DNA from: Collinsella tanakaei
GTDB taxonomy: Bacteria > Actinomycetota > Coriobacteriia > Coriobacteriales > Coriobacteriaceae
Reading direction: 5' to 3'
Assembly (NCBI RefSeq): GCF_021531055.1
Contig: NZ_JADYTL010000002.1
Span: 62,001 to 126,000, forward strand
Length of the DNA: 64,000 nucleotides
Below are positions 1 through 7,914 of this stretch, piece by piece. Below the pieces are notes generated by a model, which was given only the letters and a program-made list of their open reading frames with translations, did not search any database and had not been told where the DNA came from. Position numbers and translations under genes: made by a program. Each line of letters opens with the position of its first letter. Position 1 is the stretch's first letter.

Positions 1-1
1 C

Positions 2-883
2 GTGATCCACTCTATCGTCAACCCCATGGGCGGCGCGGACATCCAGCTCGGGTGGATCGGCTACCCGATCACCATCGTGTACCTGGTCGCCTACAGCAAC
101 ATCATCAACCTCGTCGACGGCCTGGACGGCCTGGCATCGGGCATCTCGGCCATCGCCGGCCTCTCGATGTTCTCGTTCGCCGTGCTCGCGGGCCGCGTCG
201 ACGCCGCGGCGCTCGCCATCGCGCTCGTGGGCTGCTGTCTGGCGTTTCTGCGCTACAACTTCCATCCCGCCAGCATCTTCCTCGGCGACTCGGGATCGCT
301 GCTGCTGGGCTTCGCCCTCGGGTCGATCTCGCTGCTGAACGTCTCGCGTACGGCAGCTCTCACCTCGCTCATCATCCCGCTCATCGTGGCGGGCGTCCCC
401 ATCCTGGACACGTTCGCCGCCATCGTGCGCCGCATGCGCGGACGCGTGAGCATCGGACAGGCGGACAAGGGCCACATCCAGCACCGTCTCATCCAGGAGG
501 GCTACGACCAGCGCCAGGCGGTGCTGTTCATCTACGCGTGGTGCATCCTGCTGTCCGTCGGCGCTGCTCTGATCAACCAGGTCGCCGTGCCGTTCCGCGT
601 GGCGATCTTCATCGTGCTCACGCTCTGCTCGATCGCCTTCGCCGTGCGCCTGCACCTGTTCGAGCCGGTGCTGCGCCACCACTACAACCCCAAGACGCAC
701 CAAGACGAGCTCGTCACCCCCGACGACCCCGCCTTTGCCGAGGAGGAGCGCGCCCAGCGCGAACTCAGGCGCGAACAGCGCGAGCAGTACCGCGAGATGG
801 CCGAGAAGGTCCTGCATCCCACGCGCGGCGGCAAGCACGCGTCGCACGGCCATCGCGCACCCGACCGCAAGAAGCACCGGTAA
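2..883 (+). CDS. WecA/TagO-like polyprenyl-phosphate sugar-1-phosphate transferase, 5' partial
   Basis: Integral membrane enzyme of the MraY/WecA/TagO family. It moves a UDP-linked HexNAc-1-phosphate onto undecaprenyl phosphate, the first step of cell-wall glycopolymer synthesis. The window starts inside the gene, so the N-terminal membrane helices are missing. Seen here are the catalytic loop NLVDGLDGLA (about residue 36 of the visible part), FLGDSGSLLLGF (about 94) and HIQHRL (about 159), the last being the WecA/TagO-type histidine motif. Hydrophobic helices separate these motifs. After the last helix there is a long charged tail rich in Arg, Glu and Lys, which is longer than in typical relatives. 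The exact sugar cannot be told from sequence. It ends about 50 bases before trpS. Confidence 0.85.
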   Translation: MIHSIVNPMGGADIQLGWIGYPITIVYLVAYSNIINLVDGLDGLASGISAIAGLSMFSFAVLAGRVDAAALAIALVGCCLAFLRYNFHPASIFLGDSGSLLLGFALGSISLLNVSRTAALTSLIIPLIVAGVPILDTFAAIVRRMRGRVSIGQADKGHIQHRLIQEGYDQRQAVLFIYAWCILLSVGAALINQVAVPFRVAIFIVLTLCSIAFAVRLHLFEPVLRHHYNPKTHQDELVTPDDPAFAEEERAQRELRREQREQYREMAEKVLHPTRGGKHASHGHRAPDRKKHR

Positions 884-932
884 CACGCCTCTCACTCCCC
901 CATCCGACCCATCCGTCAAAAGGAGATCGACT

Positions 933-1982
933 ATGCCCAACGAACGCAGCTACGAAACCGCCCTCGAGCGCAGCGACAAGATCCGCGCCGACCTCACGGA
1001 GAACCCCGGCAAGTACACCATGCTGACCGGCGACCGCCCCACCGGCCGCCTGCACCTGGGGCATTACTTCGGCACGCTCAAGGGCCGCGTCGAGCTGCAG
1101 GACATGGGCGTCAAGACCAACGTCCTCATCGCCGACTACCAGGTCATCACCGACCGCGACACCACCGAGCACATCGCCGACAACGTGTACAACATGGTCA
1201 TGGACTACCTCGCCTGCGGCATCGACCCCGACAAGACCATGATCTACGCGCATTCCGCCGTGCCGGCATGCAACCAGCTCATGCTGCCGTTCCTGTCGCT
1301 CGTCTCCGAGGCCGAGCTGCAGCGCAACCCCACGGTCAAGGCCGAGATGGAGGCCTCCGGCCATGAGCTCACCGGGCTTCTGCTCACCTACCCGGTGCAC
1401 CAGGCCTGCGACATCCTGTTCTGCAAGGGCAACGTGGTGCCCGTCGGCCGCGACCAGCTGCCGCACATCGAGCTCACCCGCCTGATCGCCCGTAAGTTCA
1501 ACAACCGCTACGGCAAGGTCTTCCCCGAGGTCGACGCCCTGCTGTCCGAGACGCCGCTTCTGCCCGGCCTCGACGGCCGCAAGATGAGCAAGTCCTACGG
1601 CAACGCCATCTCGATCTCGATGACGGCCGAGGAGACCGCCAAGCGCATCAAGAAGAGCCAGACCGACTCCGAGCGCATGATCACCTTCGATCCCGAGAAC
1701 CGCCCCGGCGTGTCCGGCCTGCTGTCCACCGCCGCGATCTGCACCGGTCGCTCCGAGATCGAGATCGCCGAGGAGATCGGCATGGGCGGCTCCGGCCAGC
1801 TCAAGAAGTACGTGACCGAGGCCGTGAACACCTACTTCGCGCCCATCCGCGAGCGCCGTCACGAGTTCGAGAACAACCTCGACTACGTGAAGGACGTGCT
1901 CCACGAGGGCAACCGTCGCGCCAACGAGATCGCCGAGGCCACGCTCGCCGAGGTCCGCGAGGCCATGGGGATGGTCTACTGA
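933..1982 (+). CDS. trpS: Tryptophanyl-tRNA synthetase
   Basis: Class I aminoacyl-tRNA synthetase that charges tRNA-Trp in the cytoplasm. The protein has 349 residues. The ATG at 933 was chosen because AAGGAGA lies seven bases upstream; a longer reading frame exists but runs back into the previous gene. The HIGH-type signature appears as TGRLHLGH (about 37-44) and the second signature as GRKMSKS (about 215), which carries the catalytic lysines. Length and motifs fit a functional bacterial TrpRS of the type common in Firmicutes and Coriobacteriia. No tRNA-like leader or T-box is visible, since the gap to the upstream gene is only about 50 bases. Confidence 0.95.
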   Translation: MPNERSYETALERSDKIRADLTENPGKYTMLTGDRPTGRLHLGHYFGTLKGRVELQDMGVKTNVLIADYQVITDRDTTEHIADNVYNMVMDYLACGIDPDKTMIYAHSAVPACNQLMLPFLSLVSEAELQRNPTVKAEMEASGHELTGLLLTYPVHQACDILFCKGNVVPVGRDQLPHIELTRLIARKFNNRYGKVFPEVDALLSETPLLPGLDGRKMSKSYGNAISISMTAEETAKRIKKSQTDSERMITFDPENRPGVSGLLSTAAICTGRSEIEIAEEIGMGGSGQLKKYVTEAVNTYFAPIRERRHEFENNLDYVKDVLHEGNRRANEIAEATLAEVREAMGMVY

Positions 1983-2029
1983 CGAAACCCGTCTTTCACG
2001 CGCCCCCGATACGCACCTGAGGAGGAACG

Positions 2030-2851
2030 ATGTACCGACTCGTCGCTTCTGACATGGATGAGACGTTTCTGGGGGCGCAACATCGCGTGCCGCCCGCGAA
2101 TATCGAGGCCCTCGTACGCATGCGCGAGCTCGGCATCCTGTTCGTGCCGAGCTCCGGGCGCCCCTACGGCTCCATCATGGACAGCCTGTCGAGCATCGAT
2201 CCCGCGCTGCTCGAGGGGAGCTACGTCATCTCGTACAACGGCGGCTTCATCAACCGCGTCGGCGACCCCGAACCGCTGCTGCGCACCGTGATGGACCGTG
2301 CGAGCATCGAGCGGCTCTATCGCTACGCCGTCGCGCATCGCATCTGCATGCACGTCTACACCGAGAGCGGCACGATCTTCACGCAGTTCCTGAACGAGAC
2401 CGAGCGCCGCTACGTCGCCAACCTGTCCGGTATCGTCGAGCTCGACGACACCCAGGACGCGCTCGAGCTCGCCGGCGACGAGGAGTTCCCCAAGATCATC
2501 TTCATGGATCCCGTGTTCGACCGCGCCAAGGAGCTCGGCGAGCGCCTGAGACCCACACTCGACCCGCAGCTCGTGGACATCACCCACTCCTCCAACCGCT
2601 ACGTGGAGTTCGTCCCCCATGGCGTCGACAAGGGCACCGGCCTGGCCCATCTCGCCGACATGCTGGGCATCGGGATGGAGCAGACCGTGGGCGTGGGAGA
2701 CTCAGCCAACGACCTCGCCATGATCCGTGCGGCGGGCCTGGGCGTCGGAGTCGCCAACGCCTCGGCCGACATCCTGCCGTTTTGCGACCTCGTCCTTGGC
2801 GCGTCCGCCGATGAGGGAGCCTTTTGCGAGCTGCTGGAGCATATCATCTAG
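2030..2851 (+). CDS. Cof-type HAD superfamily hydrolase
   Basis: Cytoplasmic phosphatase of the HAD superfamily, Cof/YidA type, likely acting on a sugar phosphate or similar small molecule. It has 273 residues with a GAGGAGG ribosome site seven bases before the ATG. Motif I is DMDET near residue 8, where most relatives have DxDGT; the two catalytic aspartates are kept but Gly is replaced by Glu. The C-terminal motif GVGDSANDLAMI supplies the magnesium-binding aspartates, and a large C2 cap lies between. The substrate cannot be predicted. It follows trpS in the same direction and could be cotranscribed with it. Confidence 0.85.
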   Translation: MYRLVASDMDETFLGAQHRVPPANIEALVRMRELGILFVPSSGRPYGSIMDSLSSIDPALLEGSYVISYNGGFINRVGDPEPLLRTVMDRASIERLYRYAVAHRICMHVYTESGTIFTQFLNETERRYVANLSGIVELDDTQDALELAGDEEFPKIIFMDPVFDRAKELGERLRPTLDPQLVDITHSSNRYVEFVPHGVDKGTGLAHLADMLGIGMEQTVGVGDSANDLAMIRAAGLGVGVANASADILPFCDLVLGASADEGAFCELLEHII

Positions 2852-2906
2852 ATATCGGGACACCGACGAACCTACCTCCCCGCACACGTCTTGAAAGGAG
2901 CCGGTC

Positions 2907-3125
2907 ATGTCCGAGGTACCGTTTTGCACCTGCACCGATCACGCCTGTCCCTGTCACCCGGTGAACCACGATCGGGGCTGCACGCCGTGCATCGCCAAGA
3001 ACCTGCGGCAGCATGAGGTGCCCAGCTGCCTGTTCCGCGCCGTTTCGCCCGACAAGCTTCCCGAGGATGCCGACGACTGGTCATGGGAGAGCTTCGCGCG
3101 GCACGTCCAGGCCCATCTGGGATAG
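2907..3125 (+). CDS. Small cysteine-rich protein, DUF6485 type
   Basis: Protein of 72 residues with seven cysteines in the first 41 positions (C-x-C, C-x-C, C-x2-C and a later single Cys), a pattern that suggests metal or iron-sulfur binding. It resembles the DUF6485 family of short proteins in anaerobic Firmicutes and Actinobacteria; the function of that family is unknown. An AAAGGAG ribosome site stands just upstream. The C-terminal third is acidic and Trp-containing. It sits alone between the HAD hydrolase and a hairpin terminator. Confidence 0.7.
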   Translation: MSEVPFCTCTDHACPCHPVNHDRGCTPCIAKNLRQHEVPSCLFRAVSPDKLPEDADDWSWESFARHVQAHLG

Positions 3126-3180
3126 CCGCACGACCCGTTCCTTCGGTCCGCACCCCCCCGCCCGCGCATCACACACACGT

Positions 3181-3218
3181 GAAGGCGCCCGCCATCTGTC
3201 GGGATGACGGGCGCCTTC
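3181..3218. terminator. Hairpin terminator
   Basis: Perfect 11-bp inverted repeat (GAAGGCGCCCG with its complement, loop of 16 bases) 55 bases after the DUF6485 gene. There is no long T tract, as is common for terminators in GC-rich genomes. Confidence 0.55.
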
Positions 3219-3307
3219 GAGACACAACGATGATCGCACAGAGGGGAGGGATGCAATCATGTGACGAAGGGAGGTCTATTTCATCGCCTGTACCTCCTGC
3301 TTCGTTG

Positions 3308-3325
3308 AGTTAACTATAGTGAACT
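3308..3325. promoter_or_regulatory. Near-perfect 18-bp palindrome, candidate operator
   Basis: AGTTAACTATAGTGAACT reads the same on both strands except for one mismatched pair. It lies in an AT-rich patch about 140 bases before the MGMT-family gene. A related AAGTTAACC stands at about 3372. The bound factor is unknown. AGTTA-type half-sites recur before the DUF3793 gene at 6508-6527. Confidence 0.4.
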
Positions 3326-3426
3326 ATCCAGAGGGTGTATAGCGTTGCCGCGCGATTCACAGGCTCTCCATAAGTTAACCGACCGAAACTTATTCGCGAG
3401 TCTGACCGGCTTCCGAGGTCGTGCGC

Positions 3427-3435
3427 TGGCATAAT
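3427..3435 (+). promoter_or_regulatory. Extended -10 promoter for the MGMT-family gene
   Basis: TGGCATAAT matches an extended -10 element (TGn plus CATAAT). No clear -35 is seen. Transcription from here would give a 5' leader of about 25 bases that includes the GAAAGGA ribosome site. Confidence 0.45.
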
Positions 3436-3467
3436 GGAAGGTGCACCGCGCACCGAAAGGATTCCCC

Positions 3468-3800
3468 ATGGGCGAGACATCACAACGAGACGGCTTCTTC
3501 TCGCGCGTCTACGAGACGGTCGAGCAGATCCCCGAGGGTTTCGTGGCGACGTACGGCCAGATCGCCAAGCTCGTCGGCGAGCCGCGGCGTGCCCGATACG
3601 TGGGATATGCCCTGCATGCGAACCCCCGTCCCGGCGAGATCCCCTGTCATCGCGTCGTCTTCGCCGACGGGCGCATCTGCGAGGGTTTCGCGTTCGGCGG
3701 ACCCGAGGCGCAGCGCGCCCTGCTCGAAGACGAGGGCGTGGTCTTTCGCGACGACACGCACGTCGACCTTGCGATGAGCCGCTGGCCGGCGGGACTCTGA
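3468..3800 (+). CDS. MGMT-family DNA alkyltransferase-like protein
   Basis: Stand-alone C-terminal, DNA-binding half of O6-alkylguanine-DNA alkyltransferases, 110 residues. The PCHRVV box with the acceptor cysteine (about residue 60) is intact, unlike ATL proteins in which Cys is replaced by Trp. It may therefore still transfer alkyl groups, although single-domain members are often of uncertain activity. The N-terminal part has the usual IPEGFVATYGQIA helix-turn-helix entry. The ATG at 3468 was preferred to an upstream in-frame GTG at 3441 because GAAAGGA precedes it and the -10 element lies just before 3441. A second, longer Ogt is encoded at about 12.6-13.0 kb. Confidence 0.8.
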   Translation: MGETSQRDGFFSRVYETVEQIPEGFVATYGQIAKLVGEPRRARYVGYALHANPRPGEIPCHRVVFADGRICEGFAFGGPEAQRALLEDEGVVFRDDTHVDLAMSRWPAGL

Positions 3801-3918
3801 GCGCGGCTCGGACCATGCCGCGATTCTATGGAGAATCGCGCGCGGCCGAACGGCGCCGGCCTCCCCTCGCCTTCCCTACCGGCGGATACGAAAACGACCC
3901 GTACGTCCGCCTGCGCGT

Positions 3919-3976
3919 TTGACTTTTGTCCACGCGGCCCTCTATTATCGAACAAACGTTCCAGAACAGATGTTTG
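3919..3976 (+). promoter_or_regulatory. SOS-type promoter with two LexA-like boxes
   Basis: The -35 TTGACT (3919-3924) and -10 TATTAT (3943-3948) are 18 bases apart. Directly after the -10 is CGAACAAACGTTCC (3949-3962), a close match to the Gram-positive LexA box CGAAC-N4-GTTCG. A weaker second box, GAACAGATGTTT, follows at 3964-3975. Both would cover the transcription start, as expected for LexA repression of the polymerase gene downstream. Confidence 0.75.
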
Positions 3977-3997
3977 CTATCGAAGGAGGGTCGGGCC

Positions 3998-5512
3998 GTG
4001 AACGAGCGCAGCGACGGCAAAGTCTACCTATGCATCGACCTCAAGACGTTCTACGCGTCCGTGGAATGTGCCGATCGCGGGCGCGACACGCTGACCTGCA
4101 ACCTCGTGGTGGCCGACCCCGACCGTGGACGCACGACCATCTGCCTGGCGGTATCCGCCGCCATGAAGAAGCTCGGCGTGCGCAATCGCTGTCGCGTGTT
4201 CGACATCCCGGAGAACATCGACTACATCATGGCCAAACCGCGCATGCGCCACTACATGGAGGTGTCGGCCAAGATCTACGGCATCTATCTGGAATACGTG
4301 AGTCCCGAGGACATCCACGTGTACTCCATCGACGAATGCTTCATCGACGCCACGCCCTACCTTTCGCTCTACCACACGACGGCACGTGCGTTCGCCCGGG
4401 AGCTCATGGATGCCGTGTTCGCCCGCTGCGGTATCCGCGCCACGGCGGGCATCGGGACCAATCTGTTCCTGGCCAAGGTGGCGCTCGACATCACGGCCAA
4501 GCACGTGGACGACGGCATCGGCTACCTCGATGAGGAGCTGTTCCGCCAGCAGATCTGGCGCCACCGCCCCATCACCGATATCTGGGGTATCGGCCCGGGC
4601 ATCGCGGCGCGGCTCGCCAAGTACGGCGTGGCCGACCTCATGGGCGTGGCGGCGCTCGACGAGCGGATCTTGTACCGCGAGTTCGGCGTGAACGCGGAAT
4701 ACCTCATCGACCATGCCCACGGCGTGGAGCCCTGCACCATCGCCGAGATCCACGCGTACGTGCCCGAGGCGACCTCCATCACGAGCGGGCAGGTGCTGCC
4801 ACGCAACTACAGCTACGACGAGGCGCGCACGGTGCTGCGCGAGATGGTGGACGCCTCGGTGCTCGACCTGGTGGCGAAGCACGCGGTATGCGACGGCATA
4901 TCGCTGTATGTGGGGTATGCCAGCGACCAGCGCGACCTGGCGCGCCTGGGTGCGAGCGGCAGCGCGCGGATCACCGACAGCTGCGGCGTGGAGCATGCGA
5001 GCGACCATGGGTTGCTCCCCGATACCGTCAGTGCGCCCCATGGAGCGCAGGGCACCTCATCCTACAGCGCCGACGGCATACGCGCGCGGCAGGCCCTTCG
5101 CGACCCGGACGCCGCCTCGCCGAGCACCGTGTTCACCGGCGAGCACGGCAGGCGCACCGTCCGGGGACGCCGCGCCTATGGGTACGCCGAGGCCTCGCGC
5201 AAGCTGGGCGAGCGCACCAACTCCTTCAAGCGGCTCATGGCGCGCTTCGATGCGCTGTATACCGAGATCGTCGACCCCGCGCGGCCCATCAAGCGCGTGA
5301 ACATAGGGTTCGGCGGCCTGCTGCCCGAGGAGTTCGCGACAGTCGACCTGTTCACCGACGTGCAGGCCGAGCAAAGCGAGCGCGATCTTGCCGACGCCAT
5401 GCTCGCCGTGCGCGGCAAGTACGGCAAAAACGCCCTGCTGCGGGGCACGAGCTACAAACAGGGCGCCACGGGACGCGAACGCAACGAGCAGGTGGGAGGC
5501 CATCATGCCTGA
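3998..5512 (+). CDS. Y-family DNA polymerase (UmuC/DinB-like), SOS-type
   Basis: Error-prone translesion DNA polymerase of 504 residues. The GTG at 3998 is chosen because GAAGGAGGG precedes it; upstream in-frame codons run into the promoter. The palm carries CIDLKTFYASVEC (catalytic D14) and YSIDECFID (D112, E113), the three metal-binding acidic residues. The helix-hairpin-helix region DIWGIGPGIAARLAKYG follows, and then a little-finger domain with an unusually long variable stretch (about residues 310-400). This form, with a YolD-like partner, is the Gram-positive UvrX/YqjW-type polymerase rather than the shorter enterobacterial DinB. The gene overlaps the next by eight bases, so the two are probably cotranslated. 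Confidence 0.9.
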   Translation: MNERSDGKVYLCIDLKTFYASVECADRGRDTLTCNLVVADPDRGRTTICLAVSAAMKKLGVRNRCRVFDIPENIDYIMAKPRMRHYMEVSAKIYGIYLEYVSPEDIHVYSIDECFIDATPYLSLYHTTARAFARELMDAVFARCGIRATAGIGTNLFLAKVALDITAKHVDDGIGYLDEELFRQQIWRHRPITDIWGIGPGIAARLAKYGVADLMGVAALDERILYREFGVNAEYLIDHAHGVEPCTIAEIHAYVPEATSITSGQVLPRNYSYDEARTVLREMVDASVLDLVAKHAVCDGISLYVGYASDQRDLARLGASGSARITDSCGVEHASDHGLLPDTVSAPHGAQGTSSYSADGIRARQALRDPDAASPSTVFTGEHGRRTVRGRRAYGYAEASRKLGERTNSFKRLMARFDALYTEIVDPARPIKRVNIGFGGLLPEEFATVDLFTDVQAEQSERDLADAMLAVRGKYGKNALLRGTSYKQGATGRERNEQVGGHHA

Positions 5513-5942
5513 GAACCCGAAAACGCGACGGATGGCGTCGCCCTGGGGAAACTTGGAGTTCACGCCGGTCGAACAGCCCGCGACGGTTCCGGGCGGTGCC
5601 TCGCGCGATCGGGCCACGCGGCGCGCCGACGGGCGACCGCGCGCGAGCCGTGCGGCCCAGTTCATGCCCTTCGCGGCGTTGACCGGCTACTACGACCTCG
5701 TGCGCGAGCAGGAGCGCATCGTGGAGCCCCGCCACGAGCTCACCGATGAGGAAGGCGAGGAGCTTTCGCGCGCCATCATGCAGATGCGCCGCGGCGACCT
5801 CGTGCGCATCACCTACTACGACCGCGGGGGATACAAGACGCGCGCCGGCGTCATCCGCGCCATCGAACCCGAGCGCCGTCGGCTGTATCTGGGGGACGAC
5901 ATGATCCCCTTCGACGACATCTGGAAGCTCTGGCGGCCCTGA
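5505..5942 (+). CDS. YolD-like protein, partner of the translesion polymerase
   Basis: Protein of 145 residues with the YolD signature RAAQFMPFAAL, followed by EQERIVEPRHELTDEEGE. YolD proteins are encoded next to Y-family polymerases in many Gram-positive bacteria and have been proposed to act like UmuD; the biochemical role is not settled. The ATG overlaps the end of the polymerase gene, with GGGAGG upstream. The N-terminal 45 residues are a basic, Pro/Arg-rich extension. The C-terminal part (about 95-145) is beta-rich and ends in DDIWKLWRP. Confidence 0.8.
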   Translation: MPENPKTRRMASPWGNLEFTPVEQPATVPGGASRDRATRRADGRPRASRAAQFMPFAALTGYYDLVREQERIVEPRHELTDEEGEELSRAIMQMRRGDLVRITYYDRGGYKTRAGVIRAIEPERRRLYLGDDMIPFDDIWKLWRP

Positions 5943-6000
5943 GGCCGACGTCGCGGTCGCGGCGTCGTGGTCGCTGAAACGGGTGCGCGGGCGGCGGGTA

Positions 6001-6387
6001 CTAAGGTCGCAGGACGCGGTACCCGGCGTCCCGCACGGCGGCCTCGTAGGCGGAGATATCGATCGGTTCCTTGGAGTGGATATGCGCGGTCTTCGTCGCG
6101 AGGTCGACCGTGGCCCACGTACCGGGCACGCTGTTGAGCGCATCGGCGACGGTGGCGGCGCATCCCTGGCAGCTCATGCCCGCGATGGAAAGCTCGACCT
6201 CGAACGGATAGCGCGACTCATCGACGTCGGCGGCTGCGGGCCCACGGTGTCGGCGAGCTGTCGCGCCGTCCGAGCAGCAGCTCTGTCCCCGCATCAGCCC
6301 TGCGAGCGCTCGGCGGACCCCCACCACCAGCCCGATGGACACGATAACGAACACGATGATGTTGCCCGGTGTGAAAACGTCCTCCAT
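6001..6387 (-). CDS. Membrane-anchored heavy-metal-associated (HMA) domain protein
   Basis: Protein of 128 residues. An N-terminal membrane helix (about residues 9-27) is followed by a short segment with a CC pair, reminiscent of FeoB-associated Cys-rich proteins. A complete HMA fold then carries the metal motif GMSCQGC (about 71-77). HMA domains bind Cu(I), Zn or similar ions through the two cysteines and pass them to transporters. The start at 6387 was chosen because AAAGGGATCGCT precedes it. It is divergent from the DUF3793-flavodoxin genes. No P-type ATPase is adjacent; the one in this window is near 55 kb. Confidence 0.75.
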   Translation of the reverse strand: MEDVFTPGNIIVFVIVSIGLVVGVRRALAGLMRGQSCCSDGATARRHRGPAAADVDESRYPFEVELSIAGMSCQGCAATVADALNSVPGTWATVDLATKTAHIHSKEPIDISAYEAAVRDAGYRVLRP

Positions 6388-6507
6388 AGCGATCCCTTTC
6401 GCTCGATACGGACCTGATATGCGGCCCGGTTCCCTCACTATACTCCGAAATGCAAAAAATGTTTGCTGTGGGTTACTTTTTTCTTGACCCTGATCGTTTT
6501 CCGCTAT

Positions 6508-6527
6508 AAGTTACTTGTGGTTAACTT
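6508..6527. promoter_or_regulatory. Palindromic operator-like site before the DUF3793 gene
   Basis: AAGTTA and TAACTT arms flank an 8-base spacer. A TTGACC (6484-6489) and TATAAG (6505-6510) lie just upstream with a short 15-base gap, so the site would overlap the promoter. The factor is unknown; an iron or metal regulator would fit a flavodoxin operon but this is inference. Confidence 0.4.
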
Positions 6528-6556
6528 GTTAGTCCGCATGCGCGTCAGGAGGCCGT

Positions 6557-7234
6557 ATGACACGAACGATCGACACGCCCACCCTCGAGGGCGCACTCGT
6601 GCGTCACTGCTCCCCTACGCTCGCGGCTCTGAAACCGGCGAGCCTGTTCACGTTTCCGGGCAACTTCACCGAAGGGACGCATGGGGCGCGGAACAGGGCC
6701 GCGCTTCGCGACGCGGTCGATACATGCGCAGACCAGCTTGCACCCGCCACGATCGCGATCCGCGTCCTCGCATGGCGCGCCTGTGGAGCCTTGGTCTATG
6801 TATACCGACCGCAGGCGCTCGAAGCGTACCTGCGCGACCCACGGGCGACGAAAACGCTCGCGCGGCTCGGCTATGATACCGCTTCGCTCGAGAACAGCCT
6901 GCGCATGCTCGGCGAACAGCTGCAATCCATGCGGGAACCGAAGCGCACGAGGACGCGGACGGACAGCTCCGCCTGCCCCTGCACGAAGCGCGGATGCAGC
7001 TCGGGCTTTCCACACGAGCTGGGATTCTTCCTCGGCTATCCCTATGAGGACGTCATGGGATTCATCGAGCACCACGGGCGCGACTATCTGGCGGCGGGCC
7101 CCTGGAAGGTCTACGCGGACCTCGAAGGCGCACTGGCGACGTTCGAGCGCTTCCGGCGATGCGCGGCCGCCTACGCACGCGCCCATCAGCAGGGCTGCCG
7201 GCTCGCGCAACTCGCCGTCTCCCCCACACGGTAA
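6557..7234 (+). CDS. DUF3793 family protein
   Basis: Protein of 225 residues. The C-terminal half holds the family signature FPHELGFFLGYPYEDVMGF (about 154-172) and AAGPWKVY (about 181). DUF3793 proteins of anaerobic Firmicutes and Coriobacteriia are frequently encoded beside flavodoxins or heme- and iron-related genes; their function is unknown. The start has AGGAGGCCGT just before ATG. A short Cys motif (SACPCTKRGC, about 138) precedes the signature. The flavodoxin gene begins about 40 bases downstream in the same direction, and the two are likely one operon. Confidence 0.75.
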   Translation: MTRTIDTPTLEGALVRHCSPTLAALKPASLFTFPGNFTEGTHGARNRAALRDAVDTCADQLAPATIAIRVLAWRACGALVYVYRPQALEAYLRDPRATKTLARLGYDTASLENSLRMLGEQLQSMREPKRTRTRTDSSACPCTKRGCSSGFPHELGFFLGYPYEDVMGFIEHHGRDYLAAGPWKVYADLEGALATFERFRRCAAAYARAHQQGCRLAQLAVSPTR

Positions 7235-7275
7235 CCGTCCGACAGAGGGTCGGACTCGATAGAAAGGATCGATAC

Positions 7276-7695
7276 ATGAGCAAGATCGCAGTCGTCTTTT
7301 GGAGCGGAACCGGCAACACCGAGGCGATGGCGCAAGCCGTCGCCGACGGTGCGAGCGCCAAGAACGCCGAGGTCGACATCGTGCAGGCTTCCGATTTCGG
7401 TGCGGATGGCGTTGCCGGCTACGACGCCATCGCGTTCGGCTGCCCCGCCATGGGTGACGAGGAACTCGAGGGCGACGAGTTCCAGCCGATGTGGGACGAC
7501 GTCAAGCCGGAACTTAGCGGCAAGACGATCGCCCTGTTCGGCTCCTACGACTGGGGCACGGGCGAATGGATGGATACGTGGAAGGACGACGCGGAGGAGG
7601 CCGGCGCCTCTATCGCCGGAACCGTCATCGCCAACAACGAGCCCGACGATGAGGCCATCTCCGCCTGCAACGACCTGGGGGCCTCCCTGGCGTAA
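7276..7695 (+). CDS. Short-chain flavodoxin
   Basis: Soluble FMN electron-transfer protein of 139 residues, the usual length for short-chain flavodoxins. The FMN phosphate loop is SGTGNTEAMA (about 10-19). The later FMN-contacting regions are GCPAMGDEELEG and GSYDWGTGEWMDTW, which contain the aromatic residues that stack on flavin. The AGAAAGGA ribosome site is seven bases upstream. Flavodoxins commonly replace ferredoxin when iron is short, which would match the palindromic operator before the DUF3793 gene, but direct evidence is lacking. Confidence 0.9.
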   Translation: MSKIAVVFWSGTGNTEAMAQAVADGASAKNAEVDIVQASDFGADGVAGYDAIAFGCPAMGDEELEGDEFQPMWDDVKPELSGKTIALFGSYDWGTGEWMDTWKDDAEEAGASIAGTVIANNEPDDEAISACNDLGASLA

Positions 7696-7776
7696 CCGGC
7701 TCTCGGCACGCCGCGAAAACCGGCGTGCTCCCCGACGGTACGCCAGCTTGGCACGATACGAATAGCATCGGGAATT

Positions 7777-7816
7777 GAGATTCGCCCTGTCGCCTCGACG
7801 CGGCAGGGCGAATCTC
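7777..7816. terminator. Strong hairpin between flavodoxin and LUD genes
   Basis: Perfect 13-bp inverted repeat (GAGATTCGCCCTG and complement, 14-base loop). A second, weaker 8-bp hairpin lies at 7706-7728, directly after the flavodoxin gene. No T tract is seen. Confidence 0.55.
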
Positions 7817-7914
7817 GTCGAGGAGCCACGATACGCGGTCCATCGCTTTGGGCATCCCGTCCGCCCATCGGGGGTACAATCGACTCGATGCACGCGCGAA
7901 AGAGAGGGGAACCC

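Noticed and set aside
52-1026. Long overlapping frames in the wecA/trpS region and on the opposite strand of trpS (765-1904)
   Set aside because: They are antisense or out-of-frame shadows with Arg/His/Pro-rich composition typical of GC-rich DNA, and lack ribosome sites and domains.
3310-3816. 168-codon minus-strand frame opposite the MGMT-family gene
   Set aside because: Arg-rich shadow with no ribosome site; the plus-strand gene has the PCHRVV motif.
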